Positions 17,283-25,174 of a stretch of 64,000 bases of DNA are shown piece after piece; the first letter of the stretch is position 1, and every line of letters starts with the position of its first letter. Source of the DNA: Hymenobacter sp. DG25B. GTDB lineage: Bacteria; Bacteroidota; Bacteroidia; Cytophagales; Hymenobacteraceae. Made by a program: the position numbers and the translations under genes. The stretch covers positions 2,480,001-2,544,000 of the forward strand of contig NZ_CP010054.1 of assembly GCF_000801315.1 (NCBI RefSeq), written 5' to 3'. The notes under the pieces were generated by a model. That model was given only the letters and a program-made list of their open reading frames with translations, had not been told where the DNA came from and ran no database searches.

Positions 17283-17741
17283 ATGAAAAGTCTGCTGCTG
17301 CTCTGCTCCTTTTTAGCGTTTCTTCCCTCGGCTAAAGCCCAAAAAGCTGCTTCGGAACAAGCGGCCGTGAAGAAAACCATAGCCACGTTCTTTAATGGGA
17401 TGCGCCAGGGCGACAGCACCCTGGTACGCTCCACGCTGGCGCCCGGTGCCGTATTTCACACCATTGTAAACCGCAAAGGCACCACGGAGCTGCGGCCCGA
17501 AAATCCAAATGACTTCGTGAAAGCCGTAGGCACACCCCACAAGGAAGTGTGGGATGAGCGCATCAGCTTCGATAAAATTCTGATTGATGCCAACCTGGCC
17601 AGCGTCTGGACGCCCTATGAGTTTTATCTGGGCACCACGTTCAGCCACTGCGGCTACAACTCCTTTCAGCTGGTAAAGCTGGCCGAGGGCTGGAAGATTG
17701 CGCACGTGATTGACACGCGCCGCAAGGAGAAGTGCAAGTAA
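17283..17741 (+). CDS. Secreted NTF2-like (SnoaL/DUF4440-type) protein
   Basis: A 152-residue exported protein with signal peptide MKSLLLLCSFLAFLPSAKA. The mature part has the NTF2-like cone-fold pattern: an N-terminal helix with AAVKKTIATFFNGMRQGD, a strand LAPGAVFHTIVN, and the final strands ASVWTPYEFYLG, CGYNSFQLVKLAEGWKIAHVIDTR. This matches 'nuclear transport factor 2 family / putative lumazine-binding' proteins of Bacteroidota; ligand binding is not predictable. TATCTTCG at 17249-17256 is a near match to the -7 promoter element. It ends nine bases before the converging DUF6984-like gene. Confidence 0.83.
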   Translation: MKSLLLLCSFLAFLPSAKAQKAASEQAAVKKTIATFFNGMRQGDSTLVRSTLAPGAVFHTIVNRKGTTELRPENPNDFVKAVGTPHKEVWDERISFDKILIDANLASVWTPYEFYLGTTFSHCGYNSFQLVKLAEGWKIAHVIDTRRKEKCK

Positions 17742-17750
17742 CCAGACGGG

Positions 17751-18071
17751 CTAGAATGCCGGAATCCGCCGCACAGCGGTGTCGTCTACTTTCCAGCAGT
17801 CCAGCTCATACAGGTCCCCGGCCTGGTCCAGGTATAGCGAAACCAGTACAGCTATTCCGTCCTCGTCCAGAAACCGGGTGCGGGCAATCAGCTCGCCCAG
17901 CTGTCGGCCCGGCAGCCCACTGCTAAATCGAAGACTGGCCGTTTCGCCGGTGTTCAACTCCGTTACCTGGACGGTATGCAGTTCCGCTAACAAACGCTCC
18001 GCGCCGGGCTTGCCGCGCAGTAAAAACAAGAGCAGCCCCAGCTCCGGCAGGTTTAGAGGGCGTTTATTCAT
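17751..18071 (-). CDS. DUF6984-like small protein
   Basis: A 106-residue cytoplasmic protein without membrane segments. The second half, with FLDEDGIAVLVSLYLDQAGDLYELDCWKVDD, matches what I remember of DUF6984 (an acidic turn, a strand, then ELDxWKVD). DUF6984 proteins are sometimes found with polymorphic toxins, but nothing like that is present here. It converges on the NTF2-like gene and is followed upstream by a class B hairpin. Function unknown. Confidence 0.65.
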   Translation of the reverse strand: MNKRPLNLPELGLLLFLLRGKPGAERLLAELHTVQVTELNTGETASLRFSSGLPGRQLGELIARTRFLDEDGIAVLVSLYLDQAGDLYELDCWKVDDTAVRRIPAF

Positions 18072-18192
18072 CGGGCAAGCTTACTGAGTTTGTCCATTGC
18101 TACCTACGCAGCTACAGGAGAAACACAGACTGCTTCAAACCTGCATGTATGGTCCTCCTCTTAATGCACACACTAATACTCCATTAAAGCAC

Positions 18193-18296
18193 CTGTCATC
18201 CTGAGCTTTGCGAAAGACCTTATCGGGTAAGAAAGAGTTGTTGTTATAACAAATGTTCTAGCGTGATAAGGCCCTTCGCAAAGCTCAGGATGACAG
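18193..18296. repeat. Class B long hairpin repeat (32-bp arms)
   Basis: Arms 18193-18224 and 18265-18296 with two mismatches (core GTCATCCTGAGC and CTTATC/GATAAG ends). The loop ends in GTTCTAGCGTG, as in the 19.2-kb copy. About 290 bases between the two neighbouring minus-strand genes hold nothing else I can identify. Confidence 0.88.
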
Positions 18297-18360
18297 TATT
18301 ATTGTAATATTTAATTGATAACTGCTTTATTAAAAGCATTATAATGCAAATACGAACAGC

Positions 18361-19029
18361 CTAGTACGCCGGTACGCCGAACGTCTGAATAGTGGCGGCA
18401 TCCAGCTGACTCAGGTGCGAAACGACGTGGTCGGCGTGGTGCAGGTCCTGGCCTTCGGAATGCTCGCTGCGGTAGCCAATGCAGAACATTCCCGCGGCTT
18501 TAGCCGCCGTTACGCCGTTGGCCGAGTCTTCAATAACCAGGCATTCCCGGGGCGGCATACCGCTTAGCCTGGCGGCGTGCAGGAAAATGGCCGGGTCGGG
18601 CTTCGACTTCGGAAAGTCCTCCCCGCTCACCAGGTTGTCGAAATAGGGATAGAGCCCGAAGCGGGTAAAAACCCGACCAATGGTTTCTTTGGAAGCCGAG
18701 GAAGCCAGCTGCAGGGGCAGACCCGCCCGGAACAACTCCTCAATTAAGGCGCGGGCGCCGGGCAGCAAATCCAGCGCTTTCGATTCTTCAAAGGAAACCC
18801 CAAACAGCTCCCGCTTGCGGCTGATCAGCGCTTCTACATCCTCCTGCAGGCCAAACTGCGCTTTCAGCAGCTGATACACGTTGCGGGTGGAGGAGCCGAG
18901 GAAGGTGGCGTATTCTTCCCGCGTCATGGAAATGCCCAGCTCAGCAAAGTGGCGAAAGAAGGCGTCGTGGTGCAGTGGCTCGGTGTCAACCAGCACACCA
19001 TCCATATCAAAGATGACGGTTCGAATCAT
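18361..19029 (-). CDS. HAD-superfamily phosphatase, beta-phosphoglucomutase-like
   Basis: A 222-residue haloacid-dehalogenase hydrolase of subfamily IA with an alpha-helical cap. Motif I is FDMDGVLVDTEP (nucleophile Asp8, acid/base Asp10), motif II is LASSASKE, motif III includes SKPDP with Lys, and motif IV is VIEDSANGV. Such enzymes act on sugar or nucleoside phosphates; the position of DG-V-LVDTEP favours the beta-phosphoglucomutase/sugar-phosphatase branch. A TACATTTG promoter element is at 19052-19059 with a leader of about 19 bases. Substrate unknown. Confidence 0.88.
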   Translation of the reverse strand: MIRTVIFDMDGVLVDTEPLHHDAFFRHFAELGISMTREEYATFLGSSTRNVYQLLKAQFGLQEDVEALISRKRELFGVSFEESKALDLLPGARALIEELFRAGLPLQLASSASKETIGRVFTRFGLYPYFDNLVSGEDFPKSKPDPAIFLHAARLSGMPPRECLVIEDSANGVTAAKAAGMFCIGYRSEHSEGQDLHHADHVVSHLSQLDAATIQTFGVPAY

Positions 19030-19051
19030 GTGGGAATGGGAAGTGGGTGGG

Positions 19052-19059
19052 CAAATGTA
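19052..19059 (-). promoter_or_regulatory. Predicted -7 promoter element for the HAD gene
   Basis: TACATTTG on the minus strand, full match to TAnnTTTG. No clear -33 element at the usual distance. Confidence 0.5.
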
Positions 19060-19109
19060 GCGAATAGCCTCTGGCCCCGGCTACCTGCCCTCCTCAAAGC
19101 AAAAAGGGT

Positions 19110-19322
19110 GTCATGCAGAGGCAGAGCCGAAGCATCTCGCGTGCTGATGTTGCCAAACTATCTGTCATCCTGAGCGTGCGAAGGACCTTGTCACGGCTGA
19201 ACGACCAGCGTTACAACGACTGGTTCTAGCGTGATAAGGTCCCTCGCAAGCTCAGGATGACAGGCGAAGCGGTAGAGATGCTTGCCTACGGCGACCTTCG
19301 GTTCGGCAAGCTTAGCATGACT
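19110..19322. repeat. Compound repeat: class B hairpin nested in a class A hairpin
   Basis: Outer arms: left 19110-19160 (GTCATGCAGAGG...GAAGCATCTCGC) and right 19264-19322 (GCGAAGCGGTAGAGATGCTT...AGCATGAC), class A words. The outer right arm carries about 23 extra bases around CCTACGGCGACC. Between them lies a complete class B hairpin with arms 19162-19194 and 19231-19263 (GTCATCCTGAGC...). The inner copy interrupts the class A loop just before its conserved GAAGCGGTAGAG. Confidence 0.88.
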
Positions 19323-19342
19323 TTTTAAGTTTTTCCTCCTTG

Positions 19343-20005
19343 TTACCCCTTGGCAAGCGCCACAATATTGGGCACTTCCAGCACCGGTTTGAAGTAGCCT
19401 TTTTGTACTACGTTAATCATGGCCAGCCCCAGCTCCTTTAAGGTAGAGACATATTGCGGCAGGAACTTCCGTAACGCCGGATATAGCCACCCGAAGTATT
19501 TGTAATACGGCAAGGTATGCTGCAAGCCCGGGGTGGCCTGCATAAAGCCGGGGCGGAACATGTAGGCGTGTGCGAAGCCCATATGCAGCAATTCGTTTTC
19601 TGTCTTCCCTTTCACGCGGGCCCACATCTGCCGGCCTTTTTCGGTGCTGTCGGTACCGGCGCCCGATACGTAACAGAACGTGAGACCGGGGTTGAGGGGC
19701 AGCAGCGTTTGCGCGAAATGCAGGGTCAGGTTGTAAGTCAGGCGACGGTACTCCGGCTCCTTCATGCCTACGGATGACACGCCCAGGCAGAAAAAGCAGG
19801 CGTTATAGCCCGTCAGCTGGTCCTGAATAGGCGACAAATCCAGGAAATCCTCGTGCAGGATTTCGCGCAGCTTGGGGTGGGTAATGCCGCTGGGCTTGCG
19901 GCTGATGGACAGCACCTGCTCCACCTCCGGGTGGTTCAGGCACTCGTGCAGTACCCCCTCGCCCACCATGCCGGTTGCCCCGGTCAGAATTGCTTTGATC
20001 TTCAT
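19343..20005 (-). CDS. NAD(P)-binding Rossmann-fold protein (epimerase-like)
   Basis: A 220-residue atypical short-chain dehydrogenase/NmrA-like protein. Start chosen at the ATG at 20005, giving MKIKAILTGATGMVGEGVL, with the glycine-rich GATGMVGEG nucleotide-binding loop right at the N-terminus; the frame goes 20 residues further upstream but without family support. Later motifs are VLSISRKPSG, CFFCLGVSSVGMKEPEY and FCYVSGAGTDSTEKG, which fit oxidoreductases of the HTATIP2/TIP30 type (a VSxxG with a Ser in place of Tyr). Activity is unknown. Confidence 0.8.
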   Translation of the reverse strand: MKIKAILTGATGMVGEGVLHECLNHPEVEQVLSISRKPSGITHPKLREILHEDFLDLSPIQDQLTGYNACFFCLGVSSVGMKEPEYRRLTYNLTLHFAQTLLPLNPGLTFCYVSGAGTDSTEKGRQMWARVKGKTENELLHMGFAHAYMFRPGFMQATPGLQHTLPYYKYFGWLYPALRKFLPQYVSTLKELGLAMINVVQKGYFKPVLEVPNIVALAKG

Positions 20006-20167
20006 AGGGAGGTAGACGGGTGAGTGGCGCGGATATTTTAAACGGGATTTATTCTCTAACTCCATTTGCCAGTGTTAGGCAACTGGGCGGCGGCTTCGAT
20101 ATACAAGCAATAACACATGCAGTAGAAATAAGGACAAGCACTGATTCAGGGCTTACTTGCAAGTGTG

Positions 20168-20500
20168 CTAAAGTTCCTTAAACCTAAAATAGCGCACCCC
20201 ATTTTTATCAGTAGAGCCATCGGGCATCCAGCTCTTTTGCAAAACATATTCGGTGATTATGGCCATTCCCAATCCAAAGTCTACATCCTTGCCTTGCAGG
20301 GTCAACTGTTTGGTTAATGAAACTGCCAGAATAAAATCCTCCGGCTTTCCCCGATACTCCTCTAGCAACTGTTTGGCCTTCTCAAGAGAAACTACCAAGG
20401 GCACATCCGGTTTCTTTGTTGTTTGATAAGAACTTATCAATAATGTTAAAAAAGCTACAATAATGAGCTTGCAGCGCTGGTAAAAGGCAGGTCGATCCAT
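20168..20500 (-). CDS. Exported small protein of unknown function, downstream of ispG
   Basis: A 110-residue protein that starts 22 bases after the stop of ispG on the same strand, so it is likely its operon partner. Residues 10-26 (KLIIVAFLTLLISSYQ) are a signal peptide or anchor, followed by a soluble part with EKAKQLLEEYRGKPEDFILAVSLTKQL and a C-terminal YFRFKEL. I do not recognise a family. The coding composition is lower in GC than ispG. There is no obvious reason linking it to isoprenoid synthesis. Confidence 0.55.
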   Translation of the reverse strand: MDRPAFYQRCKLIIVAFLTLLISSYQTTKKPDVPLVVSLEKAKQLLEEYRGKPEDFILAVSLTKQLTLQGKDVDFGLGMAIITEYVLQKSWMPDGSTDKNGVRYFRFKEL

Positions 20501-20522
20501 ACGGTTCTATTTCTTCTTGAGC

Positions 20523-22523
20523 CTACAACCCCACCGGCTCCTCCAGCAACACCGGCTCAATCCAGCGGCCATCCTCACGCATCAGCTCAATAAGCTGATC
20601 CACTGCCTGGGCTTCCGGCACGGATTTCTTGATGACTTCCTGGCCGCGGTAGAGGGCAATTTTGCCTTTGCCCACGCCCACGTAGCCATAGTCAGCATCA
20701 GCCATTTCGCCGGGTCCGTTCACGATGCAGCCCATAATGCCGATTTTAACGCCTTTCAGGTGGTCGGTGCGCTTTCGGATCATGGCGGTGGTTTCCTGCA
20801 GATCGAACAGGGTGCGGCCGCAACTGGGGCAGCTGATGTACTCCGTCTTGCTCATGCGGGTGCGCGCCGCCTGCAGAATGCCGAAGCTGAGCTGGTTGAG
20901 CTGGTCGATGTTCTGGAGCCACTCCTCTTTCGGGCGCTCGGGCAGCAGCTCGGTGCTTAGTACCACGCCGTCGCCGAGGCCGTCGAGCAGCAGGCCGCCT
21001 ACGTCGGTGGCGGCGTAGAGCTGGGTTTGCTCGGGCGTGAGGGCCGGATACTGGCGGTTGATGATGACCGGGTTGGAGACGCCGTTGTTGATCAGCTCGA
21101 AAAACGCGCGGCGGATTTCAGGCATGGCGTGGGCGTTATCGGTATACAGAATCACCACGGCGGTGCTGTCCTCGCGTAGCTGATCTAGAGCGGCGGTGGT
21201 GAGGGAAGCCAGGTTATGAAACACGAAGTTCAGCTCGGGGTGCCTGGTGGCGGCCACGGCGTACTCGGCCTGGGTGAGCACGGGGAAGTGGTCGGGGCGG
21301 TGGCCGGCATCCAGCCAGGCGCTGTAGTCTACTACTTCCTTCAGGCCGTTGGGCAGCATGAACGGCACAGGGCGCTGGCCGCTGTAGAGGTAGTCGGCGC
21401 CGAGGTCATTCATCTGGAACTTGTCGAGAAAGGCCGAGTACAAGTGGCCTACGGCCCGCAAATCCGCATACTCCACCGAGGTGAGGCGTGAAATATCCAC
21501 CATCACGCGGGGCACATTCTGGCCGCCTATGTTCAGCACCTCGCGCGTTACGCGGCGGTGATACTGGAAGGGGTCGATGGGCACTTCCGTTACCTCCGCC
21601 ATAGGCTTGGCTTCGGCGGCGCGGTGGGTGTAGCGGTCAATCAGGGCTTTGGCCACGGGTGCTTCGGCTTCGGGGGCTTCCGTCAGGGAAACGCGCACGG
21701 TGTCGCCGAGGCCATCTTCCAGCAGGGTGCCAATACCCACGGCTGATTTGATGCGGCCGTCCTCGGCCTCACCGGCTTCTGTTACGCCCAGGTGCAGCGG
21801 GTAGGGCTGCAGACCTTCTTCGTCCAGTTTCTGCACCAGCAGGCGGTAGGCCTGCACCATTACCTGGGTGTTGCTGGCCTTCATGCTGAGCACTACATCG
21901 TAGTAATTCTCTTCCTCGCAAAGGCGCAAAAACTCCAGCGCCGACTCTACCATGCCCAGTGGCGTGTCGCCATACCGGCTCAGAATCCGGTCGGACAGGG
22001 AGCCGTGGTTGGTACCAATGCGCATGGCGGTGCCGTACTGCTTGCAGATTTGCACCAGCGGCCGGAACCGCTCCCGAATGCGGTTTACCTCGTCCTGGTA
22101 GCTGGCATCGGTGTACTCAATGATGTCGAACTTCTTCTTATCAGCGTAGTTGCCGGGGTTTACGCGCACTTTCTCCACAATGCGGGCGGCCAGCTCAGCG
22201 GCGTTGGGCGTGAAGTGGATATCGGCAATGAGGGGCACGTGGCAGCCGCGCTTGCGCAGTTCCTTCTTGATTTCCAGCAGGTTCTGGGCCTCTTTCACGC
22301 TGGGCGCCGTGATGCGCACATACTCGCAGCCGGCTTCTACCATGCGCAGCGTCTGCTCCACCGAGCCCAGCGTGTCCATGGTATCCACGGTGGTCATGCT
22401 CTGCACCCGAATGGGGTTCAGGCCTCCCATAGGCACGTCGCCAATTTTCACTTCGCGGCTGAGGCGGCGCTTATACTCGGTGCGGCTGGGGCAGTAAATC
22501 TTGGAAGCGGAAGCTGATGTCAT
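20523..22523 (-). CDS. ispG: 4-hydroxy-3-methylbut-2-enyl diphosphate synthase, long form (IspG/GcpE)
   Basis: A 666-residue enzyme of the non-mevalonate isoprenoid pathway that converts methylerythritol cyclodiphosphate to HMBPP using a [4Fe-4S] cluster. The first half is the TIM barrel (VRVNPGNYADKKKFD, RIGTNHGSLSDRIL, LHLGVTEAGEAEDGR), then an extra middle domain of about 250 residues, then the cluster domain with Cys565, Cys568 and Cys599 (ISCPSCGRTL, MGCIVNGPGE). This three-domain architecture is the form found in plants, Bacteroidota and relatives; bacteria such as E. coli lack the middle domain. A full TAnnTTTG promoter element is at 22583-22590. Confidence 0.97.
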   Translation of the reverse strand: MTSASASKIYCPSRTEYKRRLSREVKIGDVPMGGLNPIRVQSMTTVDTMDTLGSVEQTLRMVEAGCEYVRITAPSVKEAQNLLEIKKELRKRGCHVPLIADIHFTPNAAELAARIVEKVRVNPGNYADKKKFDIIEYTDASYQDEVNRIRERFRPLVQICKQYGTAMRIGTNHGSLSDRILSRYGDTPLGMVESALEFLRLCEEENYYDVVLSMKASNTQVMVQAYRLLVQKLDEEGLQPYPLHLGVTEAGEAEDGRIKSAVGIGTLLEDGLGDTVRVSLTEAPEAEAPVAKALIDRYTHRAAEAKPMAEVTEVPIDPFQYHRRVTREVLNIGGQNVPRVMVDISRLTSVEYADLRAVGHLYSAFLDKFQMNDLGADYLYSGQRPVPFMLPNGLKEVVDYSAWLDAGHRPDHFPVLTQAEYAVAATRHPELNFVFHNLASLTTAALDQLREDSTAVVILYTDNAHAMPEIRRAFFELINNGVSNPVIINRQYPALTPEQTQLYAATDVGGLLLDGLGDGVVLSTELLPERPKEEWLQNIDQLNQLSFGILQAARTRMSKTEYISCPSCGRTLFDLQETTAMIRKRTDHLKGVKIGIMGCIVNGPGEMADADYGYVGVGKGKIALYRGQEVIKKSVPEAQAVDQLIELMREDGRWIEPVLLEEPVGL

Positions 22524-22831
22524 ACGGCAGGCAGAATATGCGTAGCAAAAACTGCTTAGGGGTTGGTAAAGTTGCTTAGCTACAAAGGTACGAGGCTTTC
22601 CCTCGATGCTTAAACAGAATTCTTGGACTGTCGCTTTGTGAATTAGGGCCTACCCTCGTGCTATAGCACCTTTTGCAGCATAGGAATCAATGGTATACAA
22701 GCTTGTTTTATCCCAAACCCGCTCCTATCAGCTCTACCAAAGCTATTAGCTGCACCATTAAGTGTAAGAAGGCATAATAGCGCCCTGCTTTATATCTTAA
22801 GTAAAGAGTAGTTGTATCAACAATATAGCCG
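22524..22831. other. Upstream region of ispG
   Basis: About 300 bases without a gene. It holds the ispG promoter; beyond 22620 I see nothing but AT-rich spacer until the class B hairpin at 22832. Confidence 0.6.
22583..22590 (-). promoter_or_regulatory. Predicted -7 promoter element of ispG
   Basis: TACCTTTG on the minus strand, with TTTA about 20 bases upstream as a near -33 element. Leader about 55 bases. Confidence 0.6.
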
Positions 22832-22929
22832 TGTCATCCTGACGCAGGAAGGACCTTATCACCGCCAAAGGACCTTCGTAAATACGATTCGTTCCAGCTT
22901 GATAAGGTCCTTCCTGCGTCAGGATGACA
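22832..22929. repeat. Class B long hairpin repeat (30-bp perfect arms)
   Basis: Arms 22832-22861 and 22900-22929, core GTCATCCTGACGCAGGAAGG, an arm variant where TGAGC reads TGACGC. The loop GACCTTCGTAAATACGATTCGTTCCAGC keeps the class B GTTCCA word. It sits right at the 3' end of the quinone oxidoreductase gene. Confidence 0.9.
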
Positions 22930-22938
22930 GGGTTACTT

Positions 22939-23922
22939 TTAGTTCTGCCCTGCTGCTACCTCCAGCACTATTTTTCCAATATGCTCGCTGCTTTCCAGCA
23001 GGCGATGCGCGGCGGCGGCTTCTGCCAGCGGAAAGGTACGGTAAATAACCGGCCGGAATTTTCCGGCGGCCAGTAAGGGCCACACGTGCTTTTCTACGGC
23101 GGCAGCCAAGGCGGCCTTGAACTCGGCGGAGCGCGGACGCAGCGTGCTGCCGGTTATGGTGAGGCGGCGGCGCATAATATCCAGCGCATTGGTTTCGAGC
23201 TGGCCGCCGTGCATGGCGTTTATAAACACCAAGCGGCCATCATCCTTCAGCAAGCGGAGGTTTTTGGGGGTATAGTCGCCGCCTATCATGTCCAGCACCA
23301 CATCCACGCCTTCCGGGCGCAATACTTCTTCAAAGTCGGCCTCTTTGTAGTTGATGGCCCACGTGGCGCCCAACGCCTGGCAGGCCTGCGTCTTGGCGGC
23401 GCTACCTACCGTGGTGGCCACCTTACTGCCCAAAGCATGTGCCAGCTGAATGGCCGTAATGCCAATTCCGCTGCTGCCCCCGTGCACCAACAGGGTTTCG
23501 CCGGGTTGCAGCGCGCCCCGCTGAAATACGTTGTGCCACACGGTAAACACCGTTTCTGGTAAGGAAGCCGCTTCCGTCATGCTCCAGCCCGCGGGCACGG
23601 GCAGGCAATGGCGGGCATCTACCACCGCGTATTCGGCGTACCCGCCGGCGGCCAGCAAAGCGCACACGGCGTTGCCTGGTTGCCAGCGGGTTACGCTGGG
23701 GCCGCAGCGCTCTACGGTGCCCGCTATTTCCAGGCCGGGCACTACTCCGCTTACGTCGCCGCTGCCGCCGTACTTGCCCTGGCGGAGCAATACATCGGGC
23801 CGGTTTACGCCGGCCGCCTGCACTTTAATGAGCACTTCATGCGCTGCTGGCTGCGGAATGGCTTGCTCCTGCACCTGAAGTACTTCGGGCCCGCCGGGCT
23901 GCTGTATCACAATTGTCTGCAT
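22939..23922 (-). CDS. NAD(P)H-quinone oxidoreductase, PIG3 family
   Basis: A 327-residue zinc-free medium-chain dehydrogenase/reductase of the PIG3 (quinone oxidoreductase) family. The pattern is AAGVNRPDVLLRQGKY in the catalytic domain, PGLEIAGTV, VHGGSSGIGITAIQLA (Rossmann loop, about residues 147-162), and LDMIGGDYTPKNLRLLKDDGRLV. It uses NADPH to reduce quinones or other alpha,beta-unsaturated carbonyls. A TTG two codons before the ATG at 23922 is possible, but it overlaps the TACTTTTG promoter element; the ATG falls exactly where transcription should begin, so the mRNA is probably leaderless. Confidence 0.9.
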   Translation of the reverse strand: MQTIVIQQPGGPEVLQVQEQAIPQPAAHEVLIKVQAAGVNRPDVLLRQGKYGGSGDVSGVVPGLEIAGTVERCGPSVTRWQPGNAVCALLAAGGYAEYAVVDARHCLPVPAGWSMTEAASLPETVFTVWHNVFQRGALQPGETLLVHGGSSGIGITAIQLAHALGSKVATTVGSAAKTQACQALGATWAINYKEADFEEVLRPEGVDVVLDMIGGDYTPKNLRLLKDDGRLVFINAMHGGQLETNALDIMRRRLTITGSTLRPRSAEFKAALAAAVEKHVWPLLAAGKFRPVIYRTFPLAEAAAAHRLLESSEHIGKIVLEVAAGQN

Positions 23923-23925
23923 CTT

Positions 23926-23933
23926 CAAAAGTA
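23926..23933 (-). promoter_or_regulatory. Predicted -7 element of the quinone oxidoreductase gene
   Basis: TACTTTTG on the minus strand ending three bases before the ATG; predicted transcription start coincides with the A of the ATG. Confidence 0.5.
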
Positions 23934-23977
23934 TGAATTCACTTCCCTGTTGAAGTGCAGCTTACGATGGCGGCCAT

Positions 23978-24009
23978 AAAAAAACGGCCTATGGGGGCCG
24001 TTCTTTTTA
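23978..24009 (-). terminator. Rho-independent terminator of the PAS gene region (minus strand)
   Basis: ACGGCC/GGCCGT stem with a T run when read on the minus strand (AAAAAAA on the plus strand), located upstream of the quinone oxidoreductase start and downstream of the PAS gene end. Confidence 0.7.
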
Positions 24010-24035
24010 TTCCAATATTCTAATTTCTCGGATGC

Positions 24036-24560
24036 CTATGCCTCCTTGCTGAGCTGTTGGCGCAGAGATTTTAACTGATGCTCCAGCTCCAGCGTTCGGA
24101 AGGTTACTTTGGCTTCCAGGTCGGAATAAGAGCGCTCCAGCTGTTCCTGCAGGCGTTTCTGTTCGGTGATATCCGTGCAGGTGCCAAACCAACGAATAAT
24201 CTTGCCTTCCTCATTGCGCTGTGGCAAGGCCTGCCCCAGAAACCAGCGGTAAGTGCCTTCCTTGGAAATAAAGCGGTACTCTATTTCATAGAACTCGCCG
24301 GTTTGCAGGGAATGATTCCACCGCTCACGGGCCCGCTCACGGTCAGCAGGGTGCAGCAGGTTGTTCCACATTTCCGTACCCCGGCTTTTCTCCACATCGT
24401 ACCCGGTGTAATCAATCCAACGCTGATTAAAGTAGGTATGAAAACCAACGGAATCGGTTATCCAGATCAATTGCGGAATCAGCTCAGCCAGAAACCGAAA
24501 TTGGGTGTCATCCTGAGTTAATGGAAAATCTTCACCGGAAGGAACTAGACTATTTGCCAT
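24036..24560 (-). CDS. PAS/PAC domain protein without an output domain
   Basis: A 174-residue protein made of one PAS_3-type sensor domain (residues about 25-135: FLAELIPQLIWITDSVGFHTYFNQRWIDYTGY ... WFLGQALPQRNEEGKIIRWFGTCTDIT) and a coiled coil to the end (QKRLQEQLERSYSDLEAKV). PAS domains bind small ligands or sense redox or light; here no kinase, cyclase or DNA-binding part follows, and the C-terminus stops in the linker that normally leads to a histidine kinase. It may work as a signalling partner or be a truncated kinase. A TACTTTTG with TTTG 21 bases upstream gives a near-leaderless transcript. Confidence 0.82.
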   Translation of the reverse strand: MANSLVPSGEDFPLTQDDTQFRFLAELIPQLIWITDSVGFHTYFNQRWIDYTGYDVEKSRGTEMWNNLLHPADRERARERWNHSLQTGEFYEIEYRFISKEGTYRWFLGQALPQRNEEGKIIRWFGTCTDITEQKRLQEQLERSYSDLEAKVTFRTLELEHQLKSLRQQLSKEA

Positions 24561-24568
24561 GGCAAAAA

Positions 24569-24600
24569 CAAAAGTAGAATCTATCGAAAATGTGACCCAA
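24569..24600 (-). promoter_or_regulatory. Predicted promoter of the PAS gene
   Basis: TTTG, 21 bases, TACTTTTG on the minus strand (TACTTTTG at 24569-24576), good fit to both boxes of the Bacteroidota vegetative promoter. The transcription start would leave a leader of about 4-5 bases before the ATG. Confidence 0.6.
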
Positions 24601-24607
24601 ACCCGCC

Positions 24608-24967
24608 TTAGGGGCGCGTGAGCTCCATTTCCATTCCTGATTGAAAATAAAGGTTTAGGGAACTGAAATCCCCATTGGGGGAGCGGCGCATACGGGTAAT
24701 GAGGGCCCGGGTATCTTCTTCCGAAAGCTGCAACTGCAGATAAGGGCGGTTCAGCAGCTCATCGCGCTGCACAGTCCAGGCGCCCTGCGAGGTGCGGCCG
24801 GGCGCCTGCAACTGAAATAAGCCCGGCTGCAACACAAAATTGGTTGCCAGGGCCAGCGCGCTGTTCGGATTGGTTTGATTTAGTACCCGGTCGGAAACTC
24901 GCCATGTACCTGCCAGATATTCATCGGGCAATTGTTGGAGGTTTATGTCAAGCAGCAAATCGGGCAT
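24608..24967 (-). CDS. Hypothetical protein
   Basis: A 119-residue soluble protein with no signal peptide or membrane segment: MPDLLLDINLQQLPDEYLAGTWRVSD at the start, several short beta-strand patterns (FQLQAPG, YLQLQLSEEDTRALI) and the acidic/aromatic C-terminus LNLYFQSGMEMELTRP. I do not recognise the family. It has its own TAGTTTTG promoter element at 24986-24993 and ends 48 bases before the PAS gene on the same strand, so the two may be co-expressed. The composition matches the surrounding core genes. Confidence 0.6.
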   Translation of the reverse strand: MPDLLLDINLQQLPDEYLAGTWRVSDRVLNQTNPNSALALATNFVLQPGLFQLQAPGRTSQGAWTVQRDELLNRPYLQLQLSEEDTRALITRMRRSPNGDFSSLNLYFQSGMEMELTRP

Positions 24968-24985
24968 AGAGGCGTCTTAATCGCA

Positions 24986-24993
24986 CAAAACTA
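24986..24993 (-). promoter_or_regulatory. Predicted -7 element upstream of the 24608-24967 gene
   Basis: TAGTTTTG on the minus strand, leader about 15 bases. No clear -33 box. Confidence 0.4.
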
Positions 24994-25174
24994 TGGATAT
25001 CCGTAAAAAATACGTGGGAAGCTCCTCCGTATTTTTCTCCTAATATGCATGTGCGAGTGGTAATAGGCCCTTTTCAACTCCATTCCGCGTATAAAGATTC
25101 CCTGGTGTGGCCGTTGGCTATTCTCCTGCTACCTTTCTTTCCGGTGCCGATAACCGGCACTTCTTTTCTCCCTT

